A stretch of DNA of 40,393 nucleotides from Spirochaetales bacterium (GCA_017624275.1 JAGANG010000058.1:1-40393), one strand, 5' to 3'. Shown: positions 1 to 9,629, counted from the first letter of the stretch. The notes: generated by a model from the sequence alone, not told the origin. Numbers and translations are program-made.

Positions 1-1
1 G

Positions 2-208
2 ATAAACAGAACTTTCGACTCAGAAGGAAGTGCATGGAAAGACAGATTTTTCAGTAGAATTATTGAAGATTTGACGGATTTAGTAAGAGTTTTTGTGTAC
101 ATCGAACAGAACGCTGTCCGAGCCGGGCTTGTAAAACGTGCTGCGGATTATCCTTTTTACCAGGTATGGGAGACGGTCTCGGAAAAAGAGTATTATCTAA
201 TGGAATAG
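2..208 (+). CDS. REP-associated tyrosine transposase (Y1/IS200-like), C-terminal fragment
   Basis: The reading frame is open from base 2 to a TAG at 206-208 and is cut by the window edge, so only the last 68 residues are visible. They carry the typical C-terminal signature of RAYT-type (TnpA_REP, Y1_Tnp-related) single-strand transposases: a WKDRFFSR segment, then YIEQNAVRAGLV and a DYPFY stretch. Known members nick and join single-stranded DNA at short palindromic REP elements. The catalytic HUH and tyrosine motifs would lie upstream, outside the window, so activity cannot be judged. A REP element (207-228) begins inside the stop codon. A gene start of the same family is seen at the other end of the window (40354). 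Confidence 0.82.
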   Translation: MNRTFDSEGSAWKDRFFSRIIEDLTDLVRVFVYIEQNAVRAGLVKRAADYPFYQVWETVSEKEYYLME

Positions 209-228
209 ACGACAGGCCCTAATACTGT
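207..228 (+). repeat. REP element copy 1, at the transposase stop codon
   Basis: AGACGACAGGCCCTAATACTG matches the shared half-motif GACGACAGACCCTRATTC found at 22048-22003 (minus), 33611, 37808 and 40181. It overlaps the last two bases of the transposase stop codon. RAYT genes are usually flanked by the repeats they act on. Confidence 0.6.
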
Positions 229-273
229 AACGGAATAATACACTGTTCAGGCTATTAGCTAATTTTTTTTGGC

Positions 274-324
274 AAAAAAATGCATCTCCTAAAATAGAAC
301 TATCAGTCTTTTTTAGAAGATGCA
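274..324 (-). terminator. Rho-independent terminator of the acyl-CoA ligase gene
   Basis: Imperfect 14-bp arms at 281-294 and 311-324 (TGCATCTCCTAAAA against its near-complement) are followed on the minus strand by seven T (274-280). It lies 65 bases after the ligase stop codon. The rest of 209-388 shows no coding sequence. Confidence 0.75.
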
Positions 325-388
325 CTTCATTATTATAAAATCTAATTTGTTGTTTTAACTCTACAGACTATAAAAATGTCTGCAATTT

Positions 389-2023
389 TTATCCCATATT
401 TTCTTGTGCAACCAAGTTTTCTACGCCGTATTTTTTACGTAATGCCGGTTTTTCAATTTTTCCGGTAGCATTTCTCGGAACATCTGCAAATATTATTTTC
501 TTAGGGCGTTTATAACGTGGTAAATCCATACAGAATTCGTTAATTTCATCTTCTGTACATTCCATGCCATCTTTTATTGATATAATCGCTCCGGTGATTT
601 CTCCCAATCGCTTATCTGCCAATCCGATTACGGCAACATCTTTTATTTTTGGATGATTAGCAAGAAAGTTTTCTATTTGTACCGGATAAATATTTTCTCC
701 ACCGCTTATAATTACGTCCTTTTTACGGTCTACAAGGAAATAAAATCCGTCTTCATCCATCATTGCCATGTCTCCGGTAAAAAGCCAGCCATCCTTTAAA
801 ACTTCCGCTGTTGATTTTGGATCATTATAATAACAAGTCATTACACCAGGACCTTTTACGCAAAGTTCTCCGACGCCACCTTGTTTTACTTCATTTCCGT
901 TTTCATCTACAATCTTACACTGCCATCTGTATCCAGGAATCCCGATAGCTCCGACTTTGTGAATATTTTCCATCCCCAGATGTACACAGCCCGGACCGGT
1001 AGATTCAGACAAACCGTAGTTTGTATCATATTTATGATCAGGAAAATATTTTTTCCAATGTTTAATCAATGACGGCGGAACAGGTTGAGCTCCGATATGC
1101 ATCAATCTCCATTGAGACAAATTGTAGTCTGATAATTTTAAATCACCATTATCTAAAGCTTCCAAAATTTCCTGTGCCCAAGGAACAAGCAGCCAAACAA
1201 TAGAACAATTTTCCTGTGAAATAGTTTTCAATATAACATCAGGTTGAGTACCTTTCAAAAGTACGGCTCTGCTTCCGGCAACAAGACTTCCCATCCAATG
1301 AAATTTTGCACCTGTGTGATAAAGAGGCGGAATACACAAGAAAACATCATCTCGTCCTGTTTCATGATGTTTTTGTTCCATTTGAGCTGCTTGCATTAAA
1401 CTTTCATGATTATGAAGTATAGCTTTGGGAAATCCGGTAGTTCCCGAAGAAAAATAAATTGCTGCATCATCTTCATCTTCTATTCTTACCAGAGGCGGCT
1501 TACTAGAACAATCCGCTACCAATGCATGATAACTTTCCGCAAATGTAGGGCAGTTATCTCCTACAAAAATTAAAAGTCTTCCCTTGCTTAATTTTTCACA
1601 AATAGATTCAATTCGTCCTATAAATTCTGTTCCGAATATTAAAACATCTACTTCTGCCAATTCTGCACAATATTTAATTTCATCTGTATCAAAACGGAAA
1701 TTAAACGGAACTGCAATAGCTCCCGATTTTAAAATACCGAAATAAATAGGCAACCATTCCAAGCAATTGAACATTAAAATTGCAACTTTGTCGCCTTTTT
1801 TAATTCCTCGCTCAAGCAACATATTTGCTACACGATTCGCTTTTTCATCAAAAACAGTCCAAGTAATTTGTCTGCGATATGCTTCACTTGTAGTAGGTTG
1901 AATCAATTCGTATTCACGCCATGTAATACGTTTTGTTTCCTTTATTGTAGGATTGAGTTCTACCAAAGCAATTTCATTTCCGTAAAGTTTGGCATTTCTC
2001 TCAAGATAATCTGTTACTGGCAT
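389..2023 (-). CDS. AMP-forming acyl-CoA synthetase / fatty-acid-CoA ligase
   Basis: This 544-residue protein is a full-length ANL-superfamily enzyme. It would activate a carboxylic acid with ATP to an acyl-adenylate and then transfer it to CoA. The P-loop-like motif YFSSGTTGFPK is at residues 190-200. The YGLSES motif, the GWLFTGD and DRKKDVIISGGENIYP hinge region and the C-terminal ATGKIEK with catalytic Lys522 are all present. The N-terminal half has the usual acyl-pocket scaffold. Class I fatty acyl-CoA ligases are the closest pattern, but the chain length of the substrate cannot be read from sequence. The ATG follows an AAGGAG ribosome site, and a consensus promoter lies at 2065-2093. 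It is a single-gene unit, divergent from the flavodiiron gene. Confidence 0.9.
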   Translation of the reverse strand: MPVTDYLERNAKLYGNEIALVELNPTIKETKRITWREYELIQPTTSEAYRRQITWTVFDEKANRVANMLLERGIKKGDKVAILMFNCLEWLPIYFGILKSGAIAVPFNFRFDTDEIKYCAELAEVDVLIFGTEFIGRIESICEKLSKGRLLIFVGDNCPTFAESYHALVADCSSKPPLVRIEDEDDAAIYFSSGTTGFPKAILHNHESLMQAAQMEQKHHETGRDDVFLCIPPLYHTGAKFHWMGSLVAGSRAVLLKGTQPDVILKTISQENCSIVWLLVPWAQEILEALDNGDLKLSDYNLSQWRLMHIGAQPVPPSLIKHWKKYFPDHKYDTNYGLSESTGPGCVHLGMENIHKVGAIGIPGYRWQCKIVDENGNEVKQGGVGELCVKGPGVMTCYYNDPKSTAEVLKDGWLFTGDMAMMDEDGFYFLVDRKKDVIISGGENIYPVQIENFLANHPKIKDVAVIGLADKRLGEITGAIISIKDGMECTEDEINEFCMDLPRYKRPKKIIFADVPRNATGKIEKPALRKKYGVENLVAQENMG

Positions 2024-2064
2024 CTATTTCTCCTTAAAAAAACCATCAATCAAAAAACACCAAT

Positions 2065-2093
2065 CTATTACAATCATGAAAGAAAAATGTCAA
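2065..2093 (-). promoter_or_regulatory. Sigma70-type promoter for the acyl-CoA ligase gene
   Basis: On the minus strand there is a perfect TTGACA (2093-2088), a 17-bp spacer and TAATAG (2070-2065), 42 bases before the ATG at 2023. Confidence 0.7.
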
Positions 2094-2192
2094 TGAAATG
2101 AAATCAATGAAGTAAAATATTTTCTTTAAAAAAGAGGAAAATTATACTAAATACAATAATTCAAATTTTTTATTAAAATAAGAGGTTATAAC

Positions 2193-3392
2193 ATGCACAA
2201 CGAAAGAAAAATTACTAATGATTTATATTGGGTAGGCGTCAATGATCGTCGAATTGCATTATTTGAAAATGTTTACCCGGTTCCAGGCGGAATTTCTTAT
2301 AACAGTTATTTGCTAATAGACGATAAAACAGTTTTATTCGACACTGTAGACCGCTGCATGTCACATCAATTTTTTGATAATTTAGAATTCATTTTAGGCG
2401 AAAGAAAACTTGATTATGTCGTTGTAAATCATATGGAACCGGATCACTCCGCAAATCTTTCCGATTTATTACTTCGCTATCCAGAAGTAAAGATTATAGG
2501 TAATGCAAAAACTTTTGTTTTTATAAAGCAATTTTTTAATAATGACATGGAATCTCATTTCATTACCGTAAACGACGGTGATACCTTGTCTACAGGAAAA
2601 CACAATCTTAAATTTATTTTTGCTCCGATGGTACATTGGCCGGAAGTAATGGTTACTTTTGATGAAACTGACGGAATTTTATTTTCAGCCGATGGATTCG
2701 GAGGTTTCGGTGCATTAAACGGTAATATTTTCGCTGATGAAGTTGATTTTGATGAAAGCCACTGGGAAAATATGCGTCGTTACTATACAAATATAGTAGG
2801 GAAGTACGGTGTATCGGTAATGTCTTTGTTGAACAAAGCTACATCATTAAACATCAATTATATCTGTCCTTTACACGGAAAAATTTGGCGAAAAGACATC
2901 GATAAACTTGTAGATAAATATAAAAAATGGGCTTCTTACGAACCGGAAGAAAAAGGCGTTACTATAGTATATGGTTCAATTTACGGCAACACAGAAAATG
3001 CAGCGGAAATTCTAGCCGGAATATTAGCCGAAAAAGGAATAAGAAATATCCAAATGTTCGATGTTTCCGTAACTCATCCGTCATATCTTGTAAGTTCATG
3101 TTTCCGTTACAGCAATATTGTAATAGCATCAAATACTTACAATGCCGGAATGTTTATCAATATGGACGCTTTTATGCACGATTTAGCTGCACATTCTTTA
3201 AAAAACAGGTATGTCTCAATAATAGAAAGCGGTTCGTGGGCTCCTATGAGCGGCAAAAAAATACGAGAAATTTTAGAATCTATGAAAGATATGAAAATCA
3301 TCGGAGATACGGTAACGATTACTTCGGCACCTAAAAATAAAGATTATGAAAAACTTGAAAAGTTAGCTTCCGATATTATGAACAGTCTATAA
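2193..3392 (+). CDS. fprA: Flavodiiron protein (FprA/rubredoxin:oxygen oxidoreductase family)
   Basis: This 399-residue cytoplasmic protein has a metallo-beta-lactamase-like diiron domain (about 1-250) followed by a flavodoxin domain (about 255-399). All diiron ligands are visible: the HxExDH motif at H80, E82, D84 and H85, then H148, D167 and H228. The FMN loop YGSIYGNTENA starts at residue 260. Family members reduce O2 to water, or NO to N2O, with electrons from rubredoxin or reduced flavin, and protect anaerobes from air. No rubredoxin is fused or adjacent. The length is normal. An AGAGG ribosome site precedes the ATG by 8 bases. O2 and NO preference cannot be told from sequence alone. Confidence 0.93.
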   Translation: MHNERKITNDLYWVGVNDRRIALFENVYPVPGGISYNSYLLIDDKTVLFDTVDRCMSHQFFDNLEFILGERKLDYVVVNHMEPDHSANLSDLLLRYPEVKIIGNAKTFVFIKQFFNNDMESHFITVNDGDTLSTGKHNLKFIFAPMVHWPEVMVTFDETDGILFSADGFGGFGALNGNIFADEVDFDESHWENMRRYYTNIVGKYGVSVMSLLNKATSLNINYICPLHGKIWRKDIDKLVDKYKKWASYEPEEKGVTIVYGSIYGNTENAAEILAGILAEKGIRNIQMFDVSVTHPSYLVSSCFRYSNIVIASNTYNAGMFINMDAFMHDLAAHSLKNRYVSIIESGSWAPMSGKKIREILESMKDMKIIGDTVTITSAPKNKDYEKLEKLASDIMNSL

Positions 3393-3400
3393 AAGAAAAA

Positions 3401-3442
3401 AATACGCTTGTTATAAAAAAACATAACAAGCGTATTTTTTTT
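3401..3442. terminator. Bidirectional terminator between the flavodiiron and NSS transporter genes
   Basis: There is a perfect 14-bp stem at 3401-3414 and 3423-3436, with an 8-base loop and a T-run to 3442. A-rich sequence before the stem gives a T-run on the other strand. It sits between two convergent genes and can serve both. Confidence 0.88.
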
Positions 3443-3470
3443 GCATTAATAAATAATATTTTAACCTATG

Positions 3471-4868
3471 TTAAATTAGACCTAAACCGGCTAAAAGAAT
3501 AATAAACAATAAAATAGGTGCTACAATTTTTATCATTACAATATAAAGAGTTTTACGTCCGAATTTTTCACCGTTAAACGTAATTTCTTCAATTGCAGTC
3601 TTAGGTTTTGCAATCCAACCGATAAGAATACAAGTTAAAAGTCCCACTATCGGCATAAGAATACTGTTACTTACATAATCTAAAATATCAAGAATTTGAC
3701 CTACAGACCCATTAGGGAATTTCAAATCAAAATAGAATACATTATATCCCAAACAAACAATAATTGAAATTATGAATGTACTTGCAGCCATAATTAAAGT
3801 AGCTTTTTTTCGATTCCATTTAAATCTATCCATCATACTTGAAGTAATAGCTTCCAAAATTGAAACCGCAGATGTAAGAGCTGCAAAAAGTACCATTACA
3901 AAGAATATTAAACCAATAAATTCTCCAAAGTTACCGAGAGAATTAAATACTTTTGGCAATGTAATAAACATAAGTCCGGGACCAGCAGACATTCCTTCAG
4001 TTCCGGAGAATGCATAAACAGCCGGAATAATCATCATACCAGCTAAAACAGCAATTCCTGTGTCAAAAATTTCAATATGGTTTACCGCTTTCACAAGATT
4101 TTCTTCTTTTTTCATGTAAGAACCGTATGTCACCATAATTCCCATTGCAATTGACAATGAATAAAAAAGTTGTCCCATAGCATCAAGCACCGTATAAAGA
4201 AATTTTTTAAGAGTTAATCCTTCAAAAGAAGGTACAAAATAAACTGCGGCACCTTGCAATCCCGTACGAGTTACACCGTTTGCATCGGTATGTTTGATAA
4301 ACAATGAATAAACTGCAATAAACAAAACGATCACAACCAAAACAGGCATTAAAATTCTTGAATAACGTTCTATTCCATGTTCAACACCTTTATAAACAAT
4401 TATAAAACAAAGAATTGCAAACAAAATAGTATAAAAAATAGGCTGCCATTGTGCTGTAATAAAACCGGAAAAGAATCCGTCTGCTACTGCAACATTTCCC
4501 TGAAAAGCAAGGTAAGAAAACATATATTTCATTACCCAACCGCCGATTACACAATAATATGGATAAATAATAAACGGAACGACAAAAGATATAAAGCCTA
4601 AAAATCCCCATTTAGAATTAATCTTTTTATATGCCGTCAATGGGCTTTCTTGAGTTTTTCTACCGATTGCAATTTCAGTAATCAAAAGTGCAAATCCAAA
4701 TGTAATAGCAAGTATTACATATACTAAAAGAAATAAACCTCCGCCGTCTTTTGCTGCAAGATAGGGGAAACGCCAAATATTTCCAAGTCCGACAGCACTT
4801 CCTGCAGCCGCCAAAACGACGCCTATAGAATTTGTAAACGAGCTTCGTTGTTTTAAATGTTTTTCCAT
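3471..4868 (-). CDS. Sodium:neurotransmitter (amino acid) symporter family protein
   Basis: This 465-residue inner-membrane protein belongs to the NSS/SNF family (LeuT fold). These transporters couple Na+ entry to uptake of amino acids or related amines. The family's most conserved stretch, GSAVGLGNIWRFPYLAAKDGG, falls in the first transmembrane segment right after a short polar N-terminus, and about 11-12 hydrophobic segments follow. The ATG at 4868 is chosen because AGAGG lies 7 bases upstream and the TM1 motif then sits at the usual place. The frame stays open 32 codons further to 4964, but that stretch covers an inverted repeat in the leader. The substrate is not predictable; amino acid uptake suits an auxotrophic spirochete. 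Confidence 0.9.
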   Translation of the reverse strand: MEKHLKQRSSFTNSIGVVLAAAGSAVGLGNIWRFPYLAAKDGGGLFLLVYVILAITFGFALLITEIAIGRKTQESPLTAYKKINSKWGFLGFISFVVPFIIYPYYCVIGGWVMKYMFSYLAFQGNVAVADGFFSGFITAQWQPIFYTILFAILCFIIVYKGVEHGIERYSRILMPVLVVIVLFIAVYSLFIKHTDANGVTRTGLQGAAVYFVPSFEGLTLKKFLYTVLDAMGQLFYSLSIAMGIMVTYGSYMKKEENLVKAVNHIEIFDTGIAVLAGMMIIPAVYAFSGTEGMSAGPGLMFITLPKVFNSLGNFGEFIGLIFFVMVLFAALTSAVSILEAITSSMMDRFKWNRKKATLIMAASTFIISIIVCLGYNVFYFDLKFPNGSVGQILDILDYVSNSILMPIVGLLTCILIGWIAKPKTAIEEITFNGEKFGRKTLYIVMIKIVAPILLFIILLAGLGLI

Positions 4869-4893
4869 AAAATACCTCTTTATTTTTTCAGTG

Positions 4894-4924
4894 CTGTACT
4901 TATTAGCATAAAAAATAAGTACAG
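4894..4924 (-). promoter_or_regulatory. 11-bp perfect inverted repeat in the NSS transporter leader (operator candidate)
   Basis: CTGTACTTATT (4894-4904) and its exact complement (4914-4924) are separated by 9 bases, just upstream of the ribosome site. A third CTGTACT half-site is at 4944-4950. There is no T-run, so it does not look like a terminator. It could be a repressor site or an mRNA hairpin. Confidence 0.45.
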
Positions 4925-5003
4925 TCATTAACTTTTTTGATGTCTGTACTGTGATAAAAAACATTTACTAAGAAATAAATTAAAGTTAGTTCTTTTGATT
5001 AGA

Positions 5004-5052
5004 CATAAAAAAAGTGCATTTCAAAATGAAACGTTTTTGAAATGCACTTTTT
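5004..5052. terminator. Terminator after the small lipoprotein gene
   Basis: A perfect 16-bp stem (5011-5026 and 5035-5050) with an 8-base loop has a T-run on the minus side (from 5010) and a short T-run on the plus side. It follows the lipoprotein stop codon by 12 bases. Confidence 0.85.
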
Positions 5053-5064
5053 AAAACTTCCTGT

Positions 5065-5448
5065 TTAATAGTTATCTACTTCATATAATATGTAGGAATT
5101 ACCCATTTCCTCTTTTTTATCCCATTGAAGGTATGTTGTCTTACCTGATTTTACAAGGCATTGACAAAATTTCTTTTCACCATTATTTGCCGTAGCATAA
5201 ACAGTATATTGGTCTGCATCCAAATTAAAAACTTTCACAATTCCGGAAGAAATCTGAATATCCGTATCCAATATAACTTTTTCTGAATTCAGAAGAATTA
5301 TTTTTATATTTTTTATATCTGCTGCGTCTTCACTTGTATCCACATTTTTTATTTTCAGTGTACCTTCGGCATTTATAGATGTTGTTTCACAACTGCAAAG
5401 TGATAATAAAGCGATTAATAATATGCTTAAAATATAATATTTTCTCAT
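5065..5448 (-). CDS. Small putative lipoprotein, function unknown
   Basis: This 127-residue protein has a lipoprotein signal peptide: MRKYY, a hydrophobic run, then LLSLCSC with Cys18 or Cys20 as the acylated residue. The mature part is about 108 residues, beta-strand-like, with a 'DADQYTVYATANNGEKKF' segment like a small Ig-like or carboxypeptidase-regulatory-like fold; this is only an impression. The ATG at 5448 is chosen because a perfect GGAGGCG site precedes it. The frame opens further upstream to 5526 but has no ribosome site there. Promoter at 5468-5496, terminator at 5004-5052: a single-gene unit. It is divergent from the giant lipoprotein pair and might belong with it. Confidence 0.8.
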   Translation of the reverse strand: MRKYYILSILLIALLSLCSCETTSINAEGTLKIKNVDTSEDAADIKNIKIILLNSEKVILDTDIQISSGIVKVFNLDADQYTVYATANNGEKKFCQCLVKSGKTTYLQWDKKEEMGNSYILYEVDNY

Positions 5449-5467
5449 AACGCCTCCATTATTAGCA

Positions 5468-5496
5468 ATAATATCTTTTGAATCTTGCAGCGTCAA
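5468..5496 (-). promoter_or_regulatory. Sigma70-type promoter for the small lipoprotein
   Basis: On the minus strand TTGACG (5496-5491), a 17-bp spacer and TATTAT (5473-5468) lie 20 bases before the ATG. Confidence 0.7.
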
Positions 5497-5636
5497 CATC
5501 AATATTTTTTTAAAATTTATTTTCAAAAAAGATACTTATTTAATATCTTTAATCAGAATATCTATTATTGTATTTAAAGTGGCTTATATTTTGCTATTTC
5601 TTAATCTTTATAAGATTGTTTTGATTAGGAGCAGAT

Positions 5637-8600
5637 ATGCTAAAAAAAATCTGTATGTCTATTTTAAGTATAATTTTTATATTTTTAATATCATGTGAAG
5701 CAAATCCATTGATAGGAGTAGGAAGTACGGTAGATACAATTGCCCCGGAAGTTTCTATTGTCACGCCGCAAGATTGTTCTTATGTTCGTGATGATTTTAA
5801 TTTCGAAATTACGTGTTACGACAATCTTTTAGTTACGAAAGCAAAATTAGAAATAGAAAAAAACGGAGAAAAGATTTTCGAAAAAACAGAAACTGTATCT
5901 CCCGATAAAGAAGCCGGTCGCCAGGCATGGAGCATTCCTATTTCTTTGAAAAACGATTTAAAAATTTCTACAAACGATTTAGAAACAGAATTTAAAATGA
6001 TTGTCTATGTATACGATGCAAGAGGAAACTTATCCGAAAAAAGTTATAAATCCATAACTATTGTCGTTGATATTGAAGATGCAGAAACAGATATCTATTA
6101 TCCTGTATTATTTAAGAAAACCAAATGTGACGAATTACGAAATGTAGAAATTAATTCTGAAAATTTTACTATTTTCCAAAATTCAACTTTTCAAATCAAC
6201 GGAGAATGTAACGATAATTCCAACTCTATCCAATCTGCATGTTTGACATTAAAAGATGAAAACGGGCAAATTGTAGGAAAAAGTTATTACCTTGAAGATT
6301 TATTAAAAAGCAAAAATGAGTGTATTACCGGTTCATTACTTTATTGGAAATTAGCATTTTCTGCTGAAGAATCAGAGAACAATCCTGCTATTCCTCTGAA
6401 TGTTCCGTCTCCTTCCGATACATATTTCTACGAAGTTTTCTTACAGGTAAAAGATAAAGCCGGAAATATAACTTTTACTACCGAAAACGGTTATGATAAT
6501 GTTTTAGGAAAAAGTTTTGGATGGTTTGCAGTTCGTCAAGTCGCAGATTATCCTTTTTCTGATTTTTCTTCTATTAATAATAAAGTTTCTGCTAATTCGG
6601 TAATTACCGGAAAATCTTACGATGATGACGGTATTGAAAAAATCAATATTTATCGTAAAGCTTCGGATTCTGAAGAGTGGCTGTTAATAAAATCTTACTC
6701 CAAAGATGCAAGCGACGGTACTGAAAGTTTGAACGGAACACCTACTAATTTTACTTGGACTATTCCTTCACCGGAAACATCTACTTCTACAGAGTATCAG
6801 TTAAAAGTGGAAGTCGTTGATATTTATGATAATTCCAGTTTAGAAGGTTATGAAAAAGAAAGAATATCGGAAGATAAGGTGTTTTGTTCTTTTGGATTGA
6901 TAGATCCCGCAGCTCCGAGTATAGACCCCGTAGATTTGACCGATTTTAAAAATATCGTAGATAAAGACGGAAATTTCACCGTAACAGTAAAAGCTACCGA
7001 CAACTCAGCAATAAGTAAAATATATTTAGCGTGGAAGCCTGATAATGCGAAATCTGCACCAAAATGGGAAAACTTCGCTGGTCAAACTTCCGGTTATATT
7101 GATGAAAACGGAATTAAATATTGGGATATGTCTCCTAAAACTCTAGCAAAAGAAGAGGCTACCGAAAGTTTAACTTTAAATATATATGATGATTTTGACA
7201 ATACATACGAAATAAAAAGATTTTATATTTACGCTGAAGATGACAGCGGTAAATGGTCAGAAATTCCTTCTTCAATGCCAAAATTTACAGAATTACCGAA
7301 TGTAAAATTTACATCTCCGAAATCTAATGCAGTAGAAACCACTTATAACAATCAAACTTTTGATATTTCATTAGAAACATCTTCCTTCTTAAAGAAATTG
7401 AAATCAATAAATATCTCCGGATATGATGGTAATAACGTTCATACTATTGATTTAGAATCACTTACTCCGACTTTTGATAAAGATTCAAAAAATTGGATAT
7501 ATAATTGTGATATTAATTCTTCCGAATGGTGGAAAAACGGAGAAGGTGACGGAAACCACTCTTTAATGGTTACAGTAAAAGATGTTTTTGATAATGTTAA
7601 TACTGATATGCTTTCTTTCGAAATCGATAACGGTGTGCCTAAAATAAAATCTGTAAGTGCAGAGACAGATCCGGGCAGTTATTGTGCAGGAAGTGAAATT
7701 GAAATTTCACTGGAAATGAAAAAAGACGTTTATATCGACGCAACAAAAGAAAATTTAACTTTGACATTAAATAACGGCGGAATAGCCTATTACAATCCAC
7801 AAAAAGAACGGGCTATTAAAAAAACTCGCAAACTTTATTTTACATATAAAATAGAAAAAACAGATGAAAGTATCGCCTTAGATGCGTTGGCATTAAACTT
7901 AGACGGAGCAAAAATTTATGATGATGTAGGAAATATAGATAATTTAGGTACTACCGGCGGTGATGCGTTGACCGGAACAATTGATATAGAAAAATCTATA
8001 AGTATAGAACATAATTCTTCTTCTATGCTTATAATCGATAATACTCCGCCTAAAATAATAAACGTAACATCAGTAACTCCGAACGGAAGTTATACCGTTA
8101 ATGACGTAATAAATATAATTGTAGAATTTAATGAAGAAATTAAAGTCAGCGGAACTCCAGAATTAACACTTAATAACTCAGAAATTGCAATTTTTGAAAA
8201 GCTTGAAAATAATAAACAAGCTTATTTCAAGTATAAAGTTTCAGATTCTGCCAATATAGATATAGATCAACTTGAATGGGTAAGTTTAAACAAAGGAACA
8301 GACGGAATAATCAAGGATCGTTCGGAAAATAATTGTGATTCTTCTGCTTCCGGAAATGAAGTTGATTTTTCTACATTAGTATATAACAGTGATATATCAC
8401 TGGAAAAATCCGAACAATATATAAAAATAGACAAAACAGCTCCGAAATTCAGTACAAAAACAGTCAAATATAATACCACCAACGGTTCGTTATCATTCAC
8501 CATTACTTTTGATGAACCTATTTATAAAGTTGCAGGAAAAAAAGCTGTTTTACAACGAGATGCTCATGCTGTTCCTGTTGTTTTATCTGTAGATAAATAT

Positions 8601-9629
8601 AATGAATACGTGGCTTTAGTACCGGAAATTGCAGATTATTATGAAGAAGGTGTAAACGGAGCTTCCAGTGCTTTTAAAATTGATAATACAACTAAGTATA
8701 TTTTAAAATATGATTATGACCCAACCAATGAAACATTGCTTGAACTTTTCAAAAATGAAAAGTTAGGTTTTTACAAACAAGAAATCATGATGGAATCGAA
8801 CTGGGTAAAAAGTAACGGTAATTCCATCATAATTACAATTCCTAAGGAAAATTTGCTTACCGGCGAGTATTATTCGTTGACAATAGAAAAAGGCTTTGCT
8901 GAAGATCAAGTCGGACTTGCTTATAACGAAAGTTATACAACAAATGAAAACGAAAACATACAAGCCGGAACAAAAGCACAAGCTCCGGTAATTCGTATAA
9001 AGAAAATAACCAGCGGAGATGCACAAACTACTACAATGAAAATCAATACTATTACTAAAAATGCTTCTATAAAATACAATATAAGCGGAGGAAGTCCTAC
9101 CACTTCTTATTCAGCTGCAGTAACACTGGGTTCAGCCGACTATAATCCAAAAACTTATAAAATTAGTGCATTGGCACAAATCGGTTCAAATACAGCAAGC
9201 GATTGCGGATACGAAGTAGCTTATAAAACTGTAATCTATACTTCTCACAAAGTAAAAACTGATGGTGACGAAGTTTATTTCCGTGGTTCAAATGTTGAAA
9301 GCGGAACGGCTACAGTACCAAACTTTCCTTTCAGCTGGGATGAAGCAAGTTCTCCGCAGTTGTGGTCAGACCGTAACAATGCGGCTGATGTAGGAATGAT
9401 AAAAGCTACAAAGTCTGGTTCTAACTATTATGTAGTCTCATGGGGAGTAACAGAAAAGCTTTATTTCAGACCGTTGAGTTGTAAAGAAGAAACTGAAACA
9501 AAGTATTTGATTTGGGCATGGGGACAAGGCGGAAGTGCAACAGTAGAACCAGGATATTCTAGTGGTTCAAATAGTGGTTCCTCCGCTTATGAAACAAATT
9601 ATCACGATAGAATCGGAAATAATTATTAA
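5637..9629 (+). CDS. Giant modular surface lipoprotein with Ig-like repeats (paralogue A)
   Basis: This 1330-residue protein has a lipoprotein signal (MLKKICMSI... LISC, Cys20). After it comes a series of beta-sandwich modules. Residues 30-150 and 160-300 resemble Ig-like domains found in bacterial surface proteins (TVDTIAPEVSIVTP start, DNxxV turns). About 672-800 and 808-930 are two copies of the extracellular repeat with the 'GSY..G..I.I...' start and a hydrophobic YK(I/V) end. A Big/cadherin-like module starts near 932 and an 'APVIRIKKITSG' module near 1115. The C-terminus is Gly/Ser-rich. It is collinear with the next gene and is probably its tandem duplicate, but lacks that gene's carbohydrate-binding-like tail. 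Role: probably surface adhesion or scaffold; no catalytic motif is seen. An AGGAG site precedes the ATG. Confidence 0.8.
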   Translation: MLKKICMSILSIIFIFLISCEANPLIGVGSTVDTIAPEVSIVTPQDCSYVRDDFNFEITCYDNLLVTKAKLEIEKNGEKIFEKTETVSPDKEAGRQAWSIPISLKNDLKISTNDLETEFKMIVYVYDARGNLSEKSYKSITIVVDIEDAETDIYYPVLFKKTKCDELRNVEINSENFTIFQNSTFQINGECNDNSNSIQSACLTLKDENGQIVGKSYYLEDLLKSKNECITGSLLYWKLAFSAEESENNPAIPLNVPSPSDTYFYEVFLQVKDKAGNITFTTENGYDNVLGKSFGWFAVRQVADYPFSDFSSINNKVSANSVITGKSYDDDGIEKINIYRKASDSEEWLLIKSYSKDASDGTESLNGTPTNFTWTIPSPETSTSTEYQLKVEVVDIYDNSSLEGYEKERISEDKVFCSFGLIDPAAPSIDPVDLTDFKNIVDKDGNFTVTVKATDNSAISKIYLAWKPDNAKSAPKWENFAGQTSGYIDENGIKYWDMSPKTLAKEEATESLTLNIYDDFDNTYEIKRFYIYAEDDSGKWSEIPSSMPKFTELPNVKFTSPKSNAVETTYNNQTFDISLETSSFLKKLKSINISGYDGNNVHTIDLESLTPTFDKDSKNWIYNCDINSSEWWKNGEGDGNHSLMVTVKDVFDNVNTDMLSFEIDNGVPKIKSVSAETDPGSYCAGSEIEISLEMKKDVYIDATKENLTLTLNNGGIAYYNPQKERAIKKTRKLYFTYKIEKTDESIALDALALNLDGAKIYDDVGNIDNLGTTGGDALTGTIDIEKSISIEHNSSSMLIIDNTPPKIINVTSVTPNGSYTVNDVINIIVEFNEEIKVSGTPELTLNNSEIAIFEKLENNKQAYFKYKVSDSANIDIDQLEWVSLNKGTDGIIKDRSENNCDSSASGNEVDFSTLVYNSDISLEKSEQYIKIDKTAPKFSTKTVKYNTTNGSLSFTITFDEPIYKVAGKKAVLQRDAHAVPVVLSVDKYNEYVALVPEIADYYEEGVNGASSAFKIDNTTKYILKYDYDPTNETLLELFKNEKLGFYKQEIMMESNWVKSNGNSIIITIPKENLLTGEYYSLTIEKGFAEDQVGLAYNESYTTNENENIQAGTKAQAPVIRIKKITSGDAQTTTMKINTITKNASIKYNISGGSPTTSYSAAVTLGSADYNPKTYKISALAQIGSNTASDCGYEVAYKTVIYTSHKVKTDGDEVYFRGSNVESGTATVPNFPFSWDEASSPQLWSDRNNAADVGMIKATKSGSNYYVVSWGVTEKLYFRPLSCKEETETKYLIWAWGQGGSATVEPGYSSGSNSGSSAYETNYHDRIGNNY

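Noticed and set aside
4869..4964. An N-terminal extension of the NSS transporter by 32 codons
   Set aside because: It covers the inverted-repeat leader, has no ribosome site, and would put an unusual extension before TM1; the start at 4868 has a good site.
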